DNA of 48,101 nucleotides, taken from positions 1 through 48,101 of the forward strand of contig JAZUKH010000223.1 of assembly GCA_045643185.1 (NCBI GenBank). Direction: 5' to 3'. The notes under the pieces are model-generated. The model had not been told where the DNA came from and ran no database searches. It saw nothing but the letters and a program-made list of their open reading frames with translations. This document shows, in pieces, positions 8,368 through 16,427 of the stretch. Both the position numbers and the translations under genes were made by a program. Within the stretch, counting starts at the first letter, position 1, and every line of letters starts with the position of its first letter. The stretch comes from RGIG464 sp045643185. Its GTDB lineage: Bacteria; Myxococcota_A; Bradymonadia; UBA4248.

Positions 8368-9342
8368 ATGGATTTCTTTACACGAATGTTTACATCGATG
8401 GCTCACTCTTCAGCGAACCGTTATAAAAACAGGATCCGTGCGCAGGTGACGCGTGCCACTGTAGGTAAAGTGCAGGCTAAATCTATGTCTGCGCTCGAAA
8501 AACTCGATCAGAAGGCATACAAAGCGACCGATAGCGTGACCGGTTTGGCGAAGCAGGACAAGGCGCCTGCGTCGAATCTGGGGGGCGCGAAAGGTGGCGG
8601 TAATGCGGGCAATGGCGGCGGCCAAATGGCTCGCGGTAATGCGGGCAATGGCGGCGGTCAAATGGCTCGCGGTAATGCAGGCAATGGCGGCGGTCAAATG
8701 GCTCGCGGCGGAAATGCTGGTGGTGGCCAAATGGCTCGTGGCGCTAACGCTCAACCGGGAACCGCAATGGTCGCTCAAAGTCGTTCTTCCAAAAATCAGC
8801 AGGATTCAGCAAAAATGGGTAAAGGAAAAAAGAATAAACGTCAGCAGGCTATGATGGTGGCTTGCACCAATTGTGGCTCAGATCTTCAGGCCGATTGGGA
8901 TATGTGCCCGTATTGCGGAACGCCCGTCGGTCAGGTCGGCGCCGCGGCGCCGCAGCCCATGGTCGGTATGCAGGCCAATATTCCTGATCAAAGCGAAAAA
9001 ACGGTCGCCATCAATCTCGATGAGTTTAATAAATCGGAACATCGCTCCGTCGTCGGGTGGATCGTCGCGCAAAACGGTAACCACCGTGGCGAAGATTTCC
9101 GTATCTTTGACGGCAAAAACATTCTTGGAACGGCTGCAGACTGCGATATCGTTATCACCGACCCGTACCTCTCCGCCAAACATTGTACCATCCGCCACGA
9201 GAACGGTAACTTCCAGGTCACTGACCTCGACTCGATGAACGGCACGTTCGTGAACCAAAAACGTTGCACCAAGTCCGATCTCATCGATAACGATACCATT
9301 CGACTGGGACGAACTGAGTTCAAATTCAAATCTCTGTTCTAA
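8368..9342 (+). CDS. Zinc-ribbon and FHA-domain protein with Gly/Asn-rich repeats
   Basis: A 324-residue soluble signalling protein. Residues 1-70 are helical and basic. Residues 78-125 hold a 12-residue repeat GNAGNGGGQMAR, three exact copies plus a shorter one. A zinc ribbon follows (Cys166, Cys169, Cys180, Cys183), then an FHA domain at about 230-324. FHA domains bind phosphothreonine. Ser269, His272 and NGTF (291-294) are present, but the usual Gly-Arg before the binding loop reads Gly-Thr (254-255), so binding may be altered. It starts 76 bases after lgt on the same strand. Ser/Thr kinases encoded at 38-47 kb would be natural sources of ligand, by inference. Confidence 0.9.
   Translation: MDFFTRMFTSMAHSSANRYKNRIRAQVTRATVGKVQAKSMSALEKLDQKAYKATDSVTGLAKQDKAPASNLGGAKGGGNAGNGGGQMARGNAGNGGGQMARGNAGNGGGQMARGGNAGGGQMARGANAQPGTAMVAQSRSSKNQQDSAKMGKGKKNKRQQAMMVACTNCGSDLQADWDMCPYCGTPVGQVGAAAPQPMVGMQANIPDQSEKTVAINLDEFNKSEHRSVVGWIVAQNGNHRGEDFRIFDGKNILGTAADCDIVITDPYLSAKHCTIRHENGNFQVTDLDSMNGTFVNQKRCTKSDLIDNDTIRLGRTEFKFKSLF
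8599..8739 (+). repeat. In-frame 36-bp tandem repeat in the FHA gene
   Basis: Units of 36 bp at 8599-8634, 8635-8670 and 8671-8706 are nearly identical. A 33-bp diverged unit follows at 8707-8739. The copies encode GNAGNGGGQMAR and differ mainly at silent sites. The near identity suggests recent expansion by slippage, with copy number likely to vary between strains. Confidence 0.9.
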
Positions 9343-9367
9343 TTCTCTTGACCTCGTTCTTAATCAA

Positions 9368-9396
9368 TTGACGCCAAAAAAATGAAGGCCTATAAT
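9368..9396 (+). promoter_or_regulatory. Sigma-70-type promoter of the Cys-rich lipoprotein gene
   Basis: TTGACG (9368-9373) and TATAAT (9391-9396) are 17 bases apart, a near-consensus housekeeping promoter. It predicts a leader of about 70 bases before the ATG at 9475. Confidence 0.82.
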
Positions 9397-9474
9397 AAAA
9401 CCCGATTTTTTGTGGCTCGCAGGCAGTAAACCTACGCCTCATCTTTGATACTCAAATCATGTGGAGTTTCCGCA

Positions 9475-9891
9475 ATGTCTAAATTCAAAGCCCTGGCTTC
9501 TGTTGCTCTTACACTCGCAATCGGTGTCGCAGTCTCCGCTTGTGCCCCTGAAGAATACGGCGTCTGCACGATTCCCAGTACCTCTAAATCTCGCGCCGCT
9601 TGCATCGCTAACGAATCTCAGGCTGCTACTTGCGTCGTTCAGTACGTCTTCGATTGTGACTCTTTCCTTTGCGGTATCTATAATGATGATGGCCCCTATT
9701 GCACCCGTCAGTGCGAACCTTCCGACGACGAATGCCGCGAAGCCGGTTACGTTAACGAAGATGGCACCGTGAATCGCGCCCTTTGCGATTGTCCCGAAGG
9801 CAAAGATTGCGTTTCGGGATGCCCCGAAGGCGGTAAATGCGTCGAATGGACAAAAGGTACGTCCGCTTTCTATTGCGTCCGTCCTTCCTAG
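9475..9891 (+). CDS. Cysteine-rich lipoprotein of unknown function
   Basis: A 138-residue secreted protein. Residues 1-22 form a signal peptide (MSKFKALASVAL then a hydrophobic core) ending in the lipobox VSAC, with Cys23 as lipidation site. The mature part has about 16 cysteines, spaced as in small disulfide-rich extracellular modules (for example CDCPEGKDCVSGC near the end). I recognise no named family. The start at 9475 is set by GGAG and the signal peptide; an upstream in-frame methionine at 9445 would break the signal. It is monocistronic: strong promoter in front, intrinsic terminator behind. High cysteine content implies export to an oxidising compartment or metal binding. Confidence 0.85.
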   Translation: MSKFKALASVALTLAIGVAVSACAPEEYGVCTIPSTSKSRAACIANESQAATCVVQYVFDCDSFLCGIYNDDGPYCTRQCEPSDDECREAGYVNEDGTVNRALCDCPEGKDCVSGCPEGGKCVEWTKGTSAFYCVRPS

Positions 9892-9913
9892 TTCGCTTTT
9901 CGAATGAAGCTTA

Positions 9914-9939
9914 AAAGCCCGCATTTGCGGGCTTTTTTT
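9914..9939 (+). terminator. Intrinsic terminator of the Cys-rich lipoprotein gene
   Basis: A 10-bp perfect stem AAAGCCCGCA/TGCGGGCTTT (9914-9923 with 9926-9935), loop TT, runs into T7 (9933-9939). It begins 22 bases after the stop codon. Confidence 0.93.
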
Positions 9940-9969
9940 GTCTCAGTTTCGGCAAATCATTCAAATCAT

Positions 9970-9998
9970 AAAACGAAAGCCCGCGTTTGGCGGGCTTT
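9970..9998 (-). terminator. Intrinsic terminator of the PEGA-type gene
   Basis: On the minus strand a 9-bp stem AAAGCCCGC/GCGGGCTTT (9976-9984 with 9990-9998), loop of 5, is followed by CGTTTTATG. It lies just past the stop of the gene at 10015-10635 and is back to back with the plus-strand terminator at 9914. Confidence 0.8.
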
Positions 9999-10014
9999 GA
10001 CGTTTTCAAAAGAC

Positions 10015-10635
10015 TTAGTTTTTCGTGAAATGGACGCTCATCGTGGCGTTTTTGCCGACGTAGATCTCACGTGATTTCGAAAATTTCTTGGTGTCGAGGA
10101 AATACACGCGAACGGTGTGCGAGCCAGAAGCCACTTCATATTTCGTGAGCGGCGACTTGGAAGCGACGAGCTTGCCATCGATGTAGACCTGCGCTTCACT
10201 TTCGGCGGTGACGGATAAAAAGCCTTTCGTCGCTTTGTTGTCCGTCTTGGGCTCTTCTTTTTTGGGCGCGGCCTTTTTGGCGCCCAGATCAACGTAGAGC
10301 GCCATGATCTGGTTCGGGTCGACGCTGACCTGATAGATGCGTTCGTTGTCATCGGCGATGACTTTGACCTTATGGATCTCGTTCGAGGTGACCTCGATAC
10401 CAATATCACTCAAGTAGGAAGGCACTTCGGCATCGTCGAGTAAAATTCGGTGCGTCGCATAGTTCGCGTAGATGATGAGCCGTCCGGGCGCGCGGTTGGG
10501 CTTGACCTTGATCGGCTTCAGATCGGGCGATGAGACGCTGTGCGGCTCCGCAAATGCTTCGGTGAGCAAAAAGCCCTGCATTGGCGTCAAAATGGCCGCA
10601 GTCATGAGGAATTTCGAAAAGAAACGCATGGTCAT
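10015..10635 (-). CDS. Exported PEGA-like domain protein
   Basis: A 206-residue protein with an N-terminal signal peptide (hydrophobic residues about 9-22, cleavage near AFAEP). A linker with a Lys/Pro/Glu-rich stretch at about 120-140 follows. The C-terminal domain is PEGA-like: GFLSVTAESEAQVYIDGK, then SPLTKYEVASGSHTVRVYF. PEGA domains are surface or periplasmic beta modules common in bacteria with many Ser/Thr kinases. The upstream half, GRLIIYANYATHRILLDD, may be a second diverged copy. Starts at 10635 and 10629 are both possible. Monocistronic; function unknown, perhaps cell-surface binding. Confidence 0.8.
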   Translation of the reverse strand: MTMRFFSKFLMTAAILTPMQGFLLTEAFAEPHSVSSPDLKPIKVKPNRAPGRLIIYANYATHRILLDDAEVPSYLSDIGIEVTSNEIHKVKVIADDNERIYQVSVDPNQIMALYVDLGAKKAAPKKEEPKTDNKATKGFLSVTAESEAQVYIDGKLVASKSPLTKYEVASGSHTVRVYFLDTKKFSKSREIYVGKNATMSVHFTKN

Positions 10636-10724
10636 ATTTCCATTGAGTGGGCGGCGCCACTGCCGCCTCGTCTCATTATAACGAATTTTGTGCCAGGATA
10701 ATCCGTTTTTGAGGATTTTTTGGA

Positions 10725-10831
10725 GGCGCGGGCTATTCGCTTTGCGAATACGCCCGACGCGGGCGGCGCTATTGGCATACGCGCCGCTTTGTTAGGGCGC
10801 GGGCTATTCGCTTTGCGAATACGCCCGACGC
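10725..10831. repeat. Three bulged hairpins in tandem 3' of pyrG
   Basis: B1 (10725-10760) and B3 (10795-10831) are the same hairpin, GGGC-TATTCGC, loop TTT, GCGAATA-C-GCCCG. B2 (10761-10787) is GCGGCGC-TAT, loop TGGC, ATA-C-GCGCCGC. Each leaves a single C unpaired next to ATA (10751, 10780, 10822). B3 ends one base before the pyrG stop codon, so it lies at the 3' end of the pyrG transcript. Confidence 0.9.
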
Positions 10832-10832
10832 A

Positions 10833-12446
10833 TTACCCAGCGTGTTTGAGCGCCGCCGCAATGAAGCTCGCGAAGAGCGGATGGGCTGCGGTCGGTTTTG
10901 ACTGGTATTCCGGATGGAACTGCGTGCAGATGAACCACGGGTGATCGCTCAACTCGAAGATCTCGACGAGCGAGCCATCGGTGCTCGTGCCACTGAAGGT
11001 GATGCCAGCCGCCTCGAGTTGGCCGCGCAGCGCGTTGTTGACTTCGTAGCGATGGCGATGGCGTTCCGAGATCTCTCGTTTGCCGTAGATTTCGCGGACG
11101 CGCGAGTTTTCAGCGAGTTTGCAGGGATAGGCACCCAGGCGCATGGTGCCGCCTTTGTCTTCGACGTTTTCCTGGTCGGCGAGCAGGTGAATGACGGGGT
11201 GCTTGGAATCGGGCACGAACTCGGACGAGTTGGCGTCTTCCCAGCCACAAATGTGGCGAGCGTATTCAACGAGTGCCATCTGCATACCCAGACAAATGCC
11301 AAAGAGGGGCACGTGGTTTTCGCGTGCGAACTGGATGGCGCGAATCTTACCTTCGGTGCCGCGTGCGCCAAAGCCACCGGGGACCAAAATGCCGTGCATC
11401 GAGCCCAGCGTGTCGCGCAGTTCGGCTTCCGTTTGGGATTCGAGTTCCTCGCTGTCGATGTAATGAAGTTTGACGCGGGCTTCGTTCGCGTAGCCGCCGT
11501 GGTTGAGGGCTTCGATCAGGCTCTTGTAGGACTCACGCAGTTTGACGTATTTGCCGACGAGGGCGATGTCAACCTCGCGTTTGGGGTGCTTGATGATGTC
11601 GCAGATGCGTTCCCACTGAGTCGTATCGGGGTCGCGCGACCAAATCTTGAGCAGTTCGGTGATGCGGTCATCAAGGCCCTGCTGGTGGAAGTAGGTCGGC
11701 ATCATGTAAATGCTCGGCATGTCTTTTGCGCCAAAAATGCAGTCTTCGCGGACGTTGCAGAACAGGGCGAGTTTACGACGAATGTCCTGCGGCAGATCGA
11801 GTTCGCCGCGGCAAAGCAGGATGTCGGGCTGAATACCGATTTCGCGAAGCGCAGCGACCGAGTGCTGCGACGGTTTGGTCTTCATTTCGTCAGCGGTCTT
11901 GATGTAGGGCACCAGCGTGACGTGAATGTTGATGACGTCTTCGCGCGAATGTTTGGCTTTGAATTGACGAATGGCTTCGAGGAAGGGTAACGACTCGATG
12001 TCACCGACGGTGCCGCCGACTTCGATGATCGCGATATCGCAGTTCTGGGTGCCTTTCACAAAGAAGGACTGGATCTCGTCCGTGATGTGTGGAATGACCT
12101 GAACTGTGCCGCCGAGGTAATCACCGTGGCGTTCTTTGGTAATCACGTTGTGATAGATGCGACCGGTCGTGCAGTTGTTGGCCTGACGGGTCTGCGCGTG
12201 TGTAAAGCGTTCGTAGTGGCCGAGATCCATATCGGTTTCGGCGCCATCCTCGGTGACGTAAACTTCACCATGTTGGAGCGGATTCATTGTGCCCGGATCG
12301 ACGTTGATGTAGGGGTCGAGTTTGACAAAGTTCACGCAAAGACCGCGCAGTTCAAGTAACGCGCCGATCGCCGCAGCTGAAATGCCTTTACCGAGTGAGC
12401 TGATGACGCCGCCGGTCACAAAAATGTATTTAGTAGAACGAGCCAT
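10833..12446 (-). CDS. CTP synthase
   Basis: PyrG makes CTP from UTP, ATP and glutamine, the last step of pyrimidine nucleotide synthesis. The 537-residue length is normal. The N-terminal synthetase domain has the nucleotide loop GGVISSLGKG at residues 12-21 and the KLDPYINVDPGTMNP segment. The C-terminal class I glutamine amidotransferase domain has the nucleophile in FGICLGMQ (Cys385) and the His511/Glu513 pair in FHPEYQ. I start at 12446 because AGGAGAG precedes it, although the frame is open for eight more codons. A good promoter lies just upstream. No pyrG attenuator-type initially transcribed G-run is evident. Confidence 0.98.
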   Translation of the reverse strand: MARSTKYIFVTGGVISSLGKGISAAAIGALLELRGLCVNFVKLDPYINVDPGTMNPLQHGEVYVTEDGAETDMDLGHYERFTHAQTRQANNCTTGRIYHNVITKERHGDYLGGTVQVIPHITDEIQSFFVKGTQNCDIAIIEVGGTVGDIESLPFLEAIRQFKAKHSREDVINIHVTLVPYIKTADEMKTKPSQHSVAALREIGIQPDILLCRGELDLPQDIRRKLALFCNVREDCIFGAKDMPSIYMMPTYFHQQGLDDRITELLKIWSRDPDTTQWERICDIIKHPKREVDIALVGKYVKLRESYKSLIEALNHGGYANEARVKLHYIDSEELESQTEAELRDTLGSMHGILVPGGFGARGTEGKIRAIQFARENHVPLFGICLGMQMALVEYARHICGWEDANSSEFVPDSKHPVIHLLADQENVEDKGGTMRLGAYPCKLAENSRVREIYGKREISERHRHRYEVNNALRGQLEAAGITFSGTSTDGSLVEIFELSDHPWFICTQFHPEYQSKPTAAHPLFASFIAAALKHAG

Positions 12447-12488
12447 AATCTCTCCTTGCTTTGGGCGCAAAACCGCGCCAAATCCCGT

Positions 12489-12517
12489 ATTTTAAGCGAT
12501 TTGTGGATTCCGTTCAA
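12489..12517 (-). promoter_or_regulatory. Sigma-70-type promoter of pyrG
   Basis: On the minus strand TTGAAC (12517-12512) and TAAAAT (12494-12489) are 17 bases apart. Transcription would start about 35 bases before the pyrG ATG. Confidence 0.75.
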
Positions 12518-12715
12518 CGTCTTGAGGAAATGCGTACGAATGAATGACTCAGTTGAGATTTCGTCGGCAGTCTGCTTGGTTGGTCGCCCTCACAAAACTG
12601 AATGGCTTTGGGAGGTCAGGGCATGAAGATAGATCGGGACAACCCCATTTGTGTGGCAGAAATAGGCATTTTGGGTATGATAACGCGTCCTGGTTTGTGG
12701 CATGGATGTTAAGTG

Positions 12716-14281
12716 ATGTTAAAAAAAGACCTTCATTTGTCAAATGACATGGCATTGACGCCGGAAGTGCTTGAATATCAGATCGAAGGGCGCGGCGCGA
12801 CGTTGCTGCATCTGATCGCGATGTCTGAAGAAGACCTGGTGCCGTTGCTTGAACGTGTTTTGGCGACGGGTGTCGATGTGAATGTGTCGGATGCGTTTGG
12901 TCTGACGCCGTTGTTTTGGGCCAAGACTGCGGAGATCGCGCAACTTTTGATCGACGCGGGCGCTGATGTGAATCGTCGCGACCGGTTAGGGCGAACGGCC
13001 ATGTTTGAAGCGCAGGACGCTGAGATCGCCCAAGTTTTGTTTGACGCCGGCGCTGATCCAGGCGTTCATGACTATGAAGGCTATACGCCGCTTCATAAGT
13101 GTTTTAGTGAAGACGTTGCGCGTTGGCTGATCGACCATGGTGTGGATCCCAATGTCGTGGCTTTGAATGGACGAACGCCGATCTTTTCAGCGGGGTGTGC
13201 CGAAGTCGCCCAGGTCCTGGTCGACTCTGGGGCTGACCTTCACTGGCGCGATATCGATGGCAACTCGCCGTTGCACAGCTGGTTGAAGCTGGATGACCTG
13301 TCGGGCAAGGACGAAATGCCTTTGGGGGCAGGCGCACTGTGCGTCATTTATGAGGCTGGCGCCGAGATCGATGCCAAAAACAACGCTGGTTTGACGCCGC
13401 TCCTCTCGCATTATCATCTGACGGATGGTTATGGCATGTCTGAGCTGACGCACCTGTTGCTGAGCTTTGGTGCCGACGTGCATGCGGTCGATCCTGACGG
13501 GCACGACGCGTTGTGGCACGAGGAACGCGCTTGGCATGACACGCTCATGGCGTTTGAGCTTTGTGAAGCGAAAATGAAAAATTTTGATCTGCTCATTCAA
13601 CGCGGGGCGCCTTTTGAGCATGGGGCCAGACGTTTTGACGTGACGGGGCCGGATGGCGTTAAAAAGCCCGTCGTGTTGCGGTGTGTTGAGAATACCGATT
13701 GGGACGGATCCAGCGTCACCATGTTGATCGCTTTCATCGAACGCCAGTGTGTTGGCATGATCGCGTTTGAATGCCTTGAGCATTTTCAAAATTTTGTCGA
13801 TCGATTCGATTTTTATTTTTCGAACGACTCGTTGAGCGACCTCGGGGATGCGCAGCGCGTTCGTCGACTACGTGACTTTGTGGCACGCGACGTTGGCGAG
13901 TTGTTGAGCTATATCGACTTGTTTTATGTTCGCAAGTCTTGGCGTGGGCAGGGCATTGGGCGTGCGTTGTTTGGCGAGTCGCTGACGGCGCTTGGGCGCA
14001 TGAGCAGCGAGCGCGGCAAGACTGGCGTTTGCACGTTGTTGCGCGCGCAAGCCCATGTTGCGGAACACGCGTCTGACGAATGGCCGCAATGTCGAACGGC
14101 GTTTGACGCGTCGGCCGGCAATGTCGAAGTCAGTTCTACGACGTTGGCTCAGGACGCCGCGCAAAACCGCCTGGTGCGGTTCTATCAAAACGCTGGTTTT
14201 GAGGTCATCATTGATTATGGGCATGTCGCTGTGATGGGGCGGCATCACGTTTTGAATGCCAACGACGAACGTGCGCGGTGA
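12716..14281 (+). CDS. Ankyrin-repeat protein fused to a GNAT acetyltransferase domain
   Basis: A 521-residue protein. Residues about 20-290 form ankyrin repeats, several of exactly 30 residues with the pattern G-TPLF-A--AE-AQ-L-DAGADVN. The C-terminal part is a GNAT N-acetyltransferase: a beta-strand/helix region, then SYIDLFYVRKSWRGQGIGRAL (acetyl-CoA loop R-G-Q-G-I-G), and motif B NRLVRFYQNAGFEVI near residue 485. It probably acetylates a target chosen by the ankyrin part. No signal peptide is seen, so it is likely cytoplasmic. The start is uncertain: ATG 12716 is preceded by a weak GGATG; GTG 12713 and ATG 12749 are alternatives. It stands alone between pyrG and a secreted protein. Confidence 0.88.
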   Translation: MLKKDLHLSNDMALTPEVLEYQIEGRGATLLHLIAMSEEDLVPLLERVLATGVDVNVSDAFGLTPLFWAKTAEIAQLLIDAGADVNRRDRLGRTAMFEAQDAEIAQVLFDAGADPGVHDYEGYTPLHKCFSEDVARWLIDHGVDPNVVALNGRTPIFSAGCAEVAQVLVDSGADLHWRDIDGNSPLHSWLKLDDLSGKDEMPLGAGALCVIYEAGAEIDAKNNAGLTPLLSHYHLTDGYGMSELTHLLLSFGADVHAVDPDGHDALWHEERAWHDTLMAFELCEAKMKNFDLLIQRGAPFEHGARRFDVTGPDGVKKPVVLRCVENTDWDGSSVTMLIAFIERQCVGMIAFECLEHFQNFVDRFDFYFSNDSLSDLGDAQRVRRLRDFVARDVGELLSYIDLFYVRKSWRGQGIGRALFGESLTALGRMSSERGKTGVCTLLRAQAHVAEHASDEWPQCRTAFDASAGNVEVSSTTLAQDAAQNRLVRFYQNAGFEVIIDYGHVAVMGRHHVLNANDERAR

Positions 14282-14370
14282 ACTCGCTGCGTCCTTGCAA
14301 AGTCCCGTTATTTCTGTGATAACCGTGTTTTGGCTGGCCACAGAGTGAGTGCGCCAAAGTTTAGTTTGTG

Positions 14371-14400
14371 GCGGGCGTATTCGCATCGCGAATAGCCCGC
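14371..14400. repeat. Bulged hairpin, copy C
   Basis: GCGGGC-G-TATTCGC (14371-14384), loop ATC, GCGAATA-GCCCGC (14388-14400). It is the reverse complement form of the hairpins near 10.7 kb, with G14377 unpaired. It lies about 90 bases after the ankyrin-GNAT stop. No T-run follows on the plus strand; C6 and A7 runs follow. Confidence 0.85.
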
Positions 14401-14476
14401 GCCTCCCCCCCAAAAAAATTAAATTTTGTAACGACGTTGCACGCAATGTCGATCTTCGTAGAGTTGTGATCTGCTT

Positions 14477-15127
14477 ATGAAAAAACTCGTTTTTGTGCTG
14501 ACGACGGCGTTTGTTTTTGGCTGGATGCCGTTGGCTCAAGCTCAGATCCTCGAAGAACTGGCGCAGGAGACGGGCGTGGCCGACAATGAAAAGGCGCTGG
14601 AAACGTTGTGCCGTCTGCATGAGCTGCTCTATCGCCTGCCGCTGCAGTACAAAACGCAGTATGCCTCGCTCGAGAAGCACCGAAAATTGGTCGAACTTGA
14701 TACGATCCGCATGGAACAGCAGAAAAAACTCGATCCGGATGTTGAAGAATATCCGGAACGCACGCAGACAGAGCGTTTTTATAGTTACCAATTTACGCAG
14801 GAACCGACGCTTTGCGCGCAGCTCGATCAAGAGCTCAATGTGTTCATTTCGTTGCACGAAGCCGAGTTGCAGACGGCAGTGGATGCGCTCGTGGCCGCGA
14901 CGCCGGCGATGAACGAGGAACAGCGTGCACGCGTTGCCAAAAAATTGGCTGATTGCACGCAAACCAACGCCGCGACTGAGGATGCGCGCCAGATCCTGTA
15001 CGCTTGTATTTACCGAACCAAGAATATTCGAAATGTTCCACTCGCCTATTCGGTTGAGAAGACGATGCGCCGTCTTTTTAAGATTCAGGAACCTTTGTTT
15101 GACGCGTGGCTCGGTAATGTCGATTGA
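14477..15127 (+). CDS. Secreted protein of unknown function
   Basis: A 216-residue protein with a clear Sec signal peptide (MKKLVFVLTTAFVFGWMPL, predicted cut after AQAQ). The mature part is mainly helical and charged, with three or four cysteines (for example ETLCRLHELL, TLCAQLD, ADCTQT, LYACIYR). I recognise no family. It lies 46 bases upstream of the mscS-like gene on the same strand and is probably co-transcribed, which suggests an envelope role. The ribosome site is weak. Confidence 0.75.
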   Translation: MKKLVFVLTTAFVFGWMPLAQAQILEELAQETGVADNEKALETLCRLHELLYRLPLQYKTQYASLEKHRKLVELDTIRMEQQKKLDPDVEEYPERTQTERFYSYQFTQEPTLCAQLDQELNVFISLHEAELQTAVDALVAATPAMNEEQRARVAKKLADCTQTNAATEDARQILYACIYRTKNIRNVPLAYSVEKTMRRLFKIQEPLFDAWLGNVD

Positions 15128-15173
15128 TCGAATTTGAGCGAGTGACGTTAACTTTTTTTGAAAGATTGAAACT

Positions 15174-16313
15174 ATGCAGGAATTTTTGACCACCAAGCTG
15201 CTTGGTATTCCCGTAAAATCCATTCTGATCGTGTTGAGTTGTGTGCTGGTAGCGCTGGTTTTTGACTGGTTGTTGCAGCGGATCAATCGAAAAATCATCA
15301 CGCGGCAAGAAAAACGCATTCAGGAATGCCGAGAACAGGGCGTGCCCATCGCAAAAGGTCTGAGATTCAGTCATATCCTTTTCCGGTCGATCGACAAGCC
15401 GCTTCACTGGTTTTTGGTGACCGTTGGCGTGTCGCTTGGGCTGATGATCATGAAGACGCCGGATGGGATGGACGATCTGTTCAAGCGCATTTCTCAGATC
15501 CTGTCGTCGTTGACGTTGTGGTATGTCGTGTGGTTTTTGCTGCGCGTGACGGAACAGATCACGAGTCTCATGGTGGAACACGCCAAAACCACCGACAGCA
15601 AACTGGATGACATGCTCATTCCTATCGTCAGTGGTGTAGCCAAGGTCTTCATTCTGGCGATGGGTGTGATCGGCGTATTGCAGTGCTTTGAATATCAGAT
15701 CACGACGCTCGTCACCTACCTTGGTATCAGTAGTGCGGCCATTGCCTTGGCGGCCAAAGACACGCTTGCCAACATTTTTGGTGCGCTCGTGGTGTTTTTC
15801 GACAAACCTTTTGAAGTTGGTGACTGGGTGACGATCAACGGGGTTGAAGGCGAGGTGGAGGAGATCAGATTGCGAGTCACGACGATCAGGACGTTTGATA
15901 ATACGCTCGTGATGATGCCGAACTCTGTGCTTTCCAATACGAATATCAACAACTGGCAGCGTCGCAAATGCCGCAAGATCGACTGCAGTTTTGGTGTGCT
16001 TTACAGCACGACCGCAGAACAACTTGAAAATATCGTTAAGGATGTTCGGACGTTTATTAACACGACGCCGGCGATCTTTGGAAAAGAGCCCAAATTTTAC
16101 GTTAATCTTAACAATTTTGGTGATTCGAGTTTCGATATTCAGGTGGTGGCGTACTCGATTGCCAAGACCTGGGTTCAGCAACTTCAGGATAAGCAGGATT
16201 TCATGCTTGCGATCATCAAGATCGTTGAGAAGAACGGGACGGGCTTTGCATTTCCGACGCGCACGCTGGATGTTCCTTCGAACACACCGATCCATGTAAA
16301 AATGGAGAATTAA
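15174..16313 (+). CDS. Small-conductance mechanosensitive channel (MscS family)
   Basis: A 379-residue inner-membrane channel that opens under membrane tension. Four or five hydrophobic segments lie at about 15-35, 75-97, 105-125, 150-170 and 180-215. The pore helix region contains GISSAAIALAAKDTLANIFGALVVFF in overlapping parts, followed by DKPFEVGDWV, the start of the MscS beta domain. The C-terminal alpha/beta domain is present (PNSVLSNTNINNW). Length and the long N-terminal part resemble YnaI/YbdG-type members more than the 286-residue E. coli MscS. The exported protein before it may belong to the same operon. Confidence 0.93.
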   Translation: MQEFLTTKLLGIPVKSILIVLSCVLVALVFDWLLQRINRKIITRQEKRIQECREQGVPIAKGLRFSHILFRSIDKPLHWFLVTVGVSLGLMIMKTPDGMDDLFKRISQILSSLTLWYVVWFLLRVTEQITSLMVEHAKTTDSKLDDMLIPIVSGVAKVFILAMGVIGVLQCFEYQITTLVTYLGISSAAIALAAKDTLANIFGALVVFFDKPFEVGDWVTINGVEGEVEEIRLRVTTIRTFDNTLVMMPNSVLSNTNINNWQRRKCRKIDCSFGVLYSTTAEQLENIVKDVRTFINTTPAIFGKEPKFYVNLNNFGDSSFDIQVVAYSIAKTWVQQLQDKQDFMLAIIKIVEKNGTGFAFPTRTLDVPSNTPIHVKMEN

Positions 16314-16427
16314 AAATAAAAAATTGATTGGCAAAAATCGTAGAAGCGATTAGTGTATAAGTTACGGCAAGGGCCGTGAGAATCAACTTCCCCCAACGGG
16401 GCAAAATACAACATAAAGGAGTTAACG

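Noticed and set aside
10914..11990. 358-codon plus-strand frame inside pyrG
   Set aside because: Antisense to CTP synthase, which has all catalytic motifs.
13868..15319. 483-codon minus-strand frame over the GNAT domain and the secreted protein gene
   Set aside because: It covers two good plus-strand genes, has no signal or domain and no ribosome site.
16356..16361. TATAAG as the hpf promoter -10
   Set aside because: No acceptable -35 at 16-18 bases upstream, so not listed as a feature.
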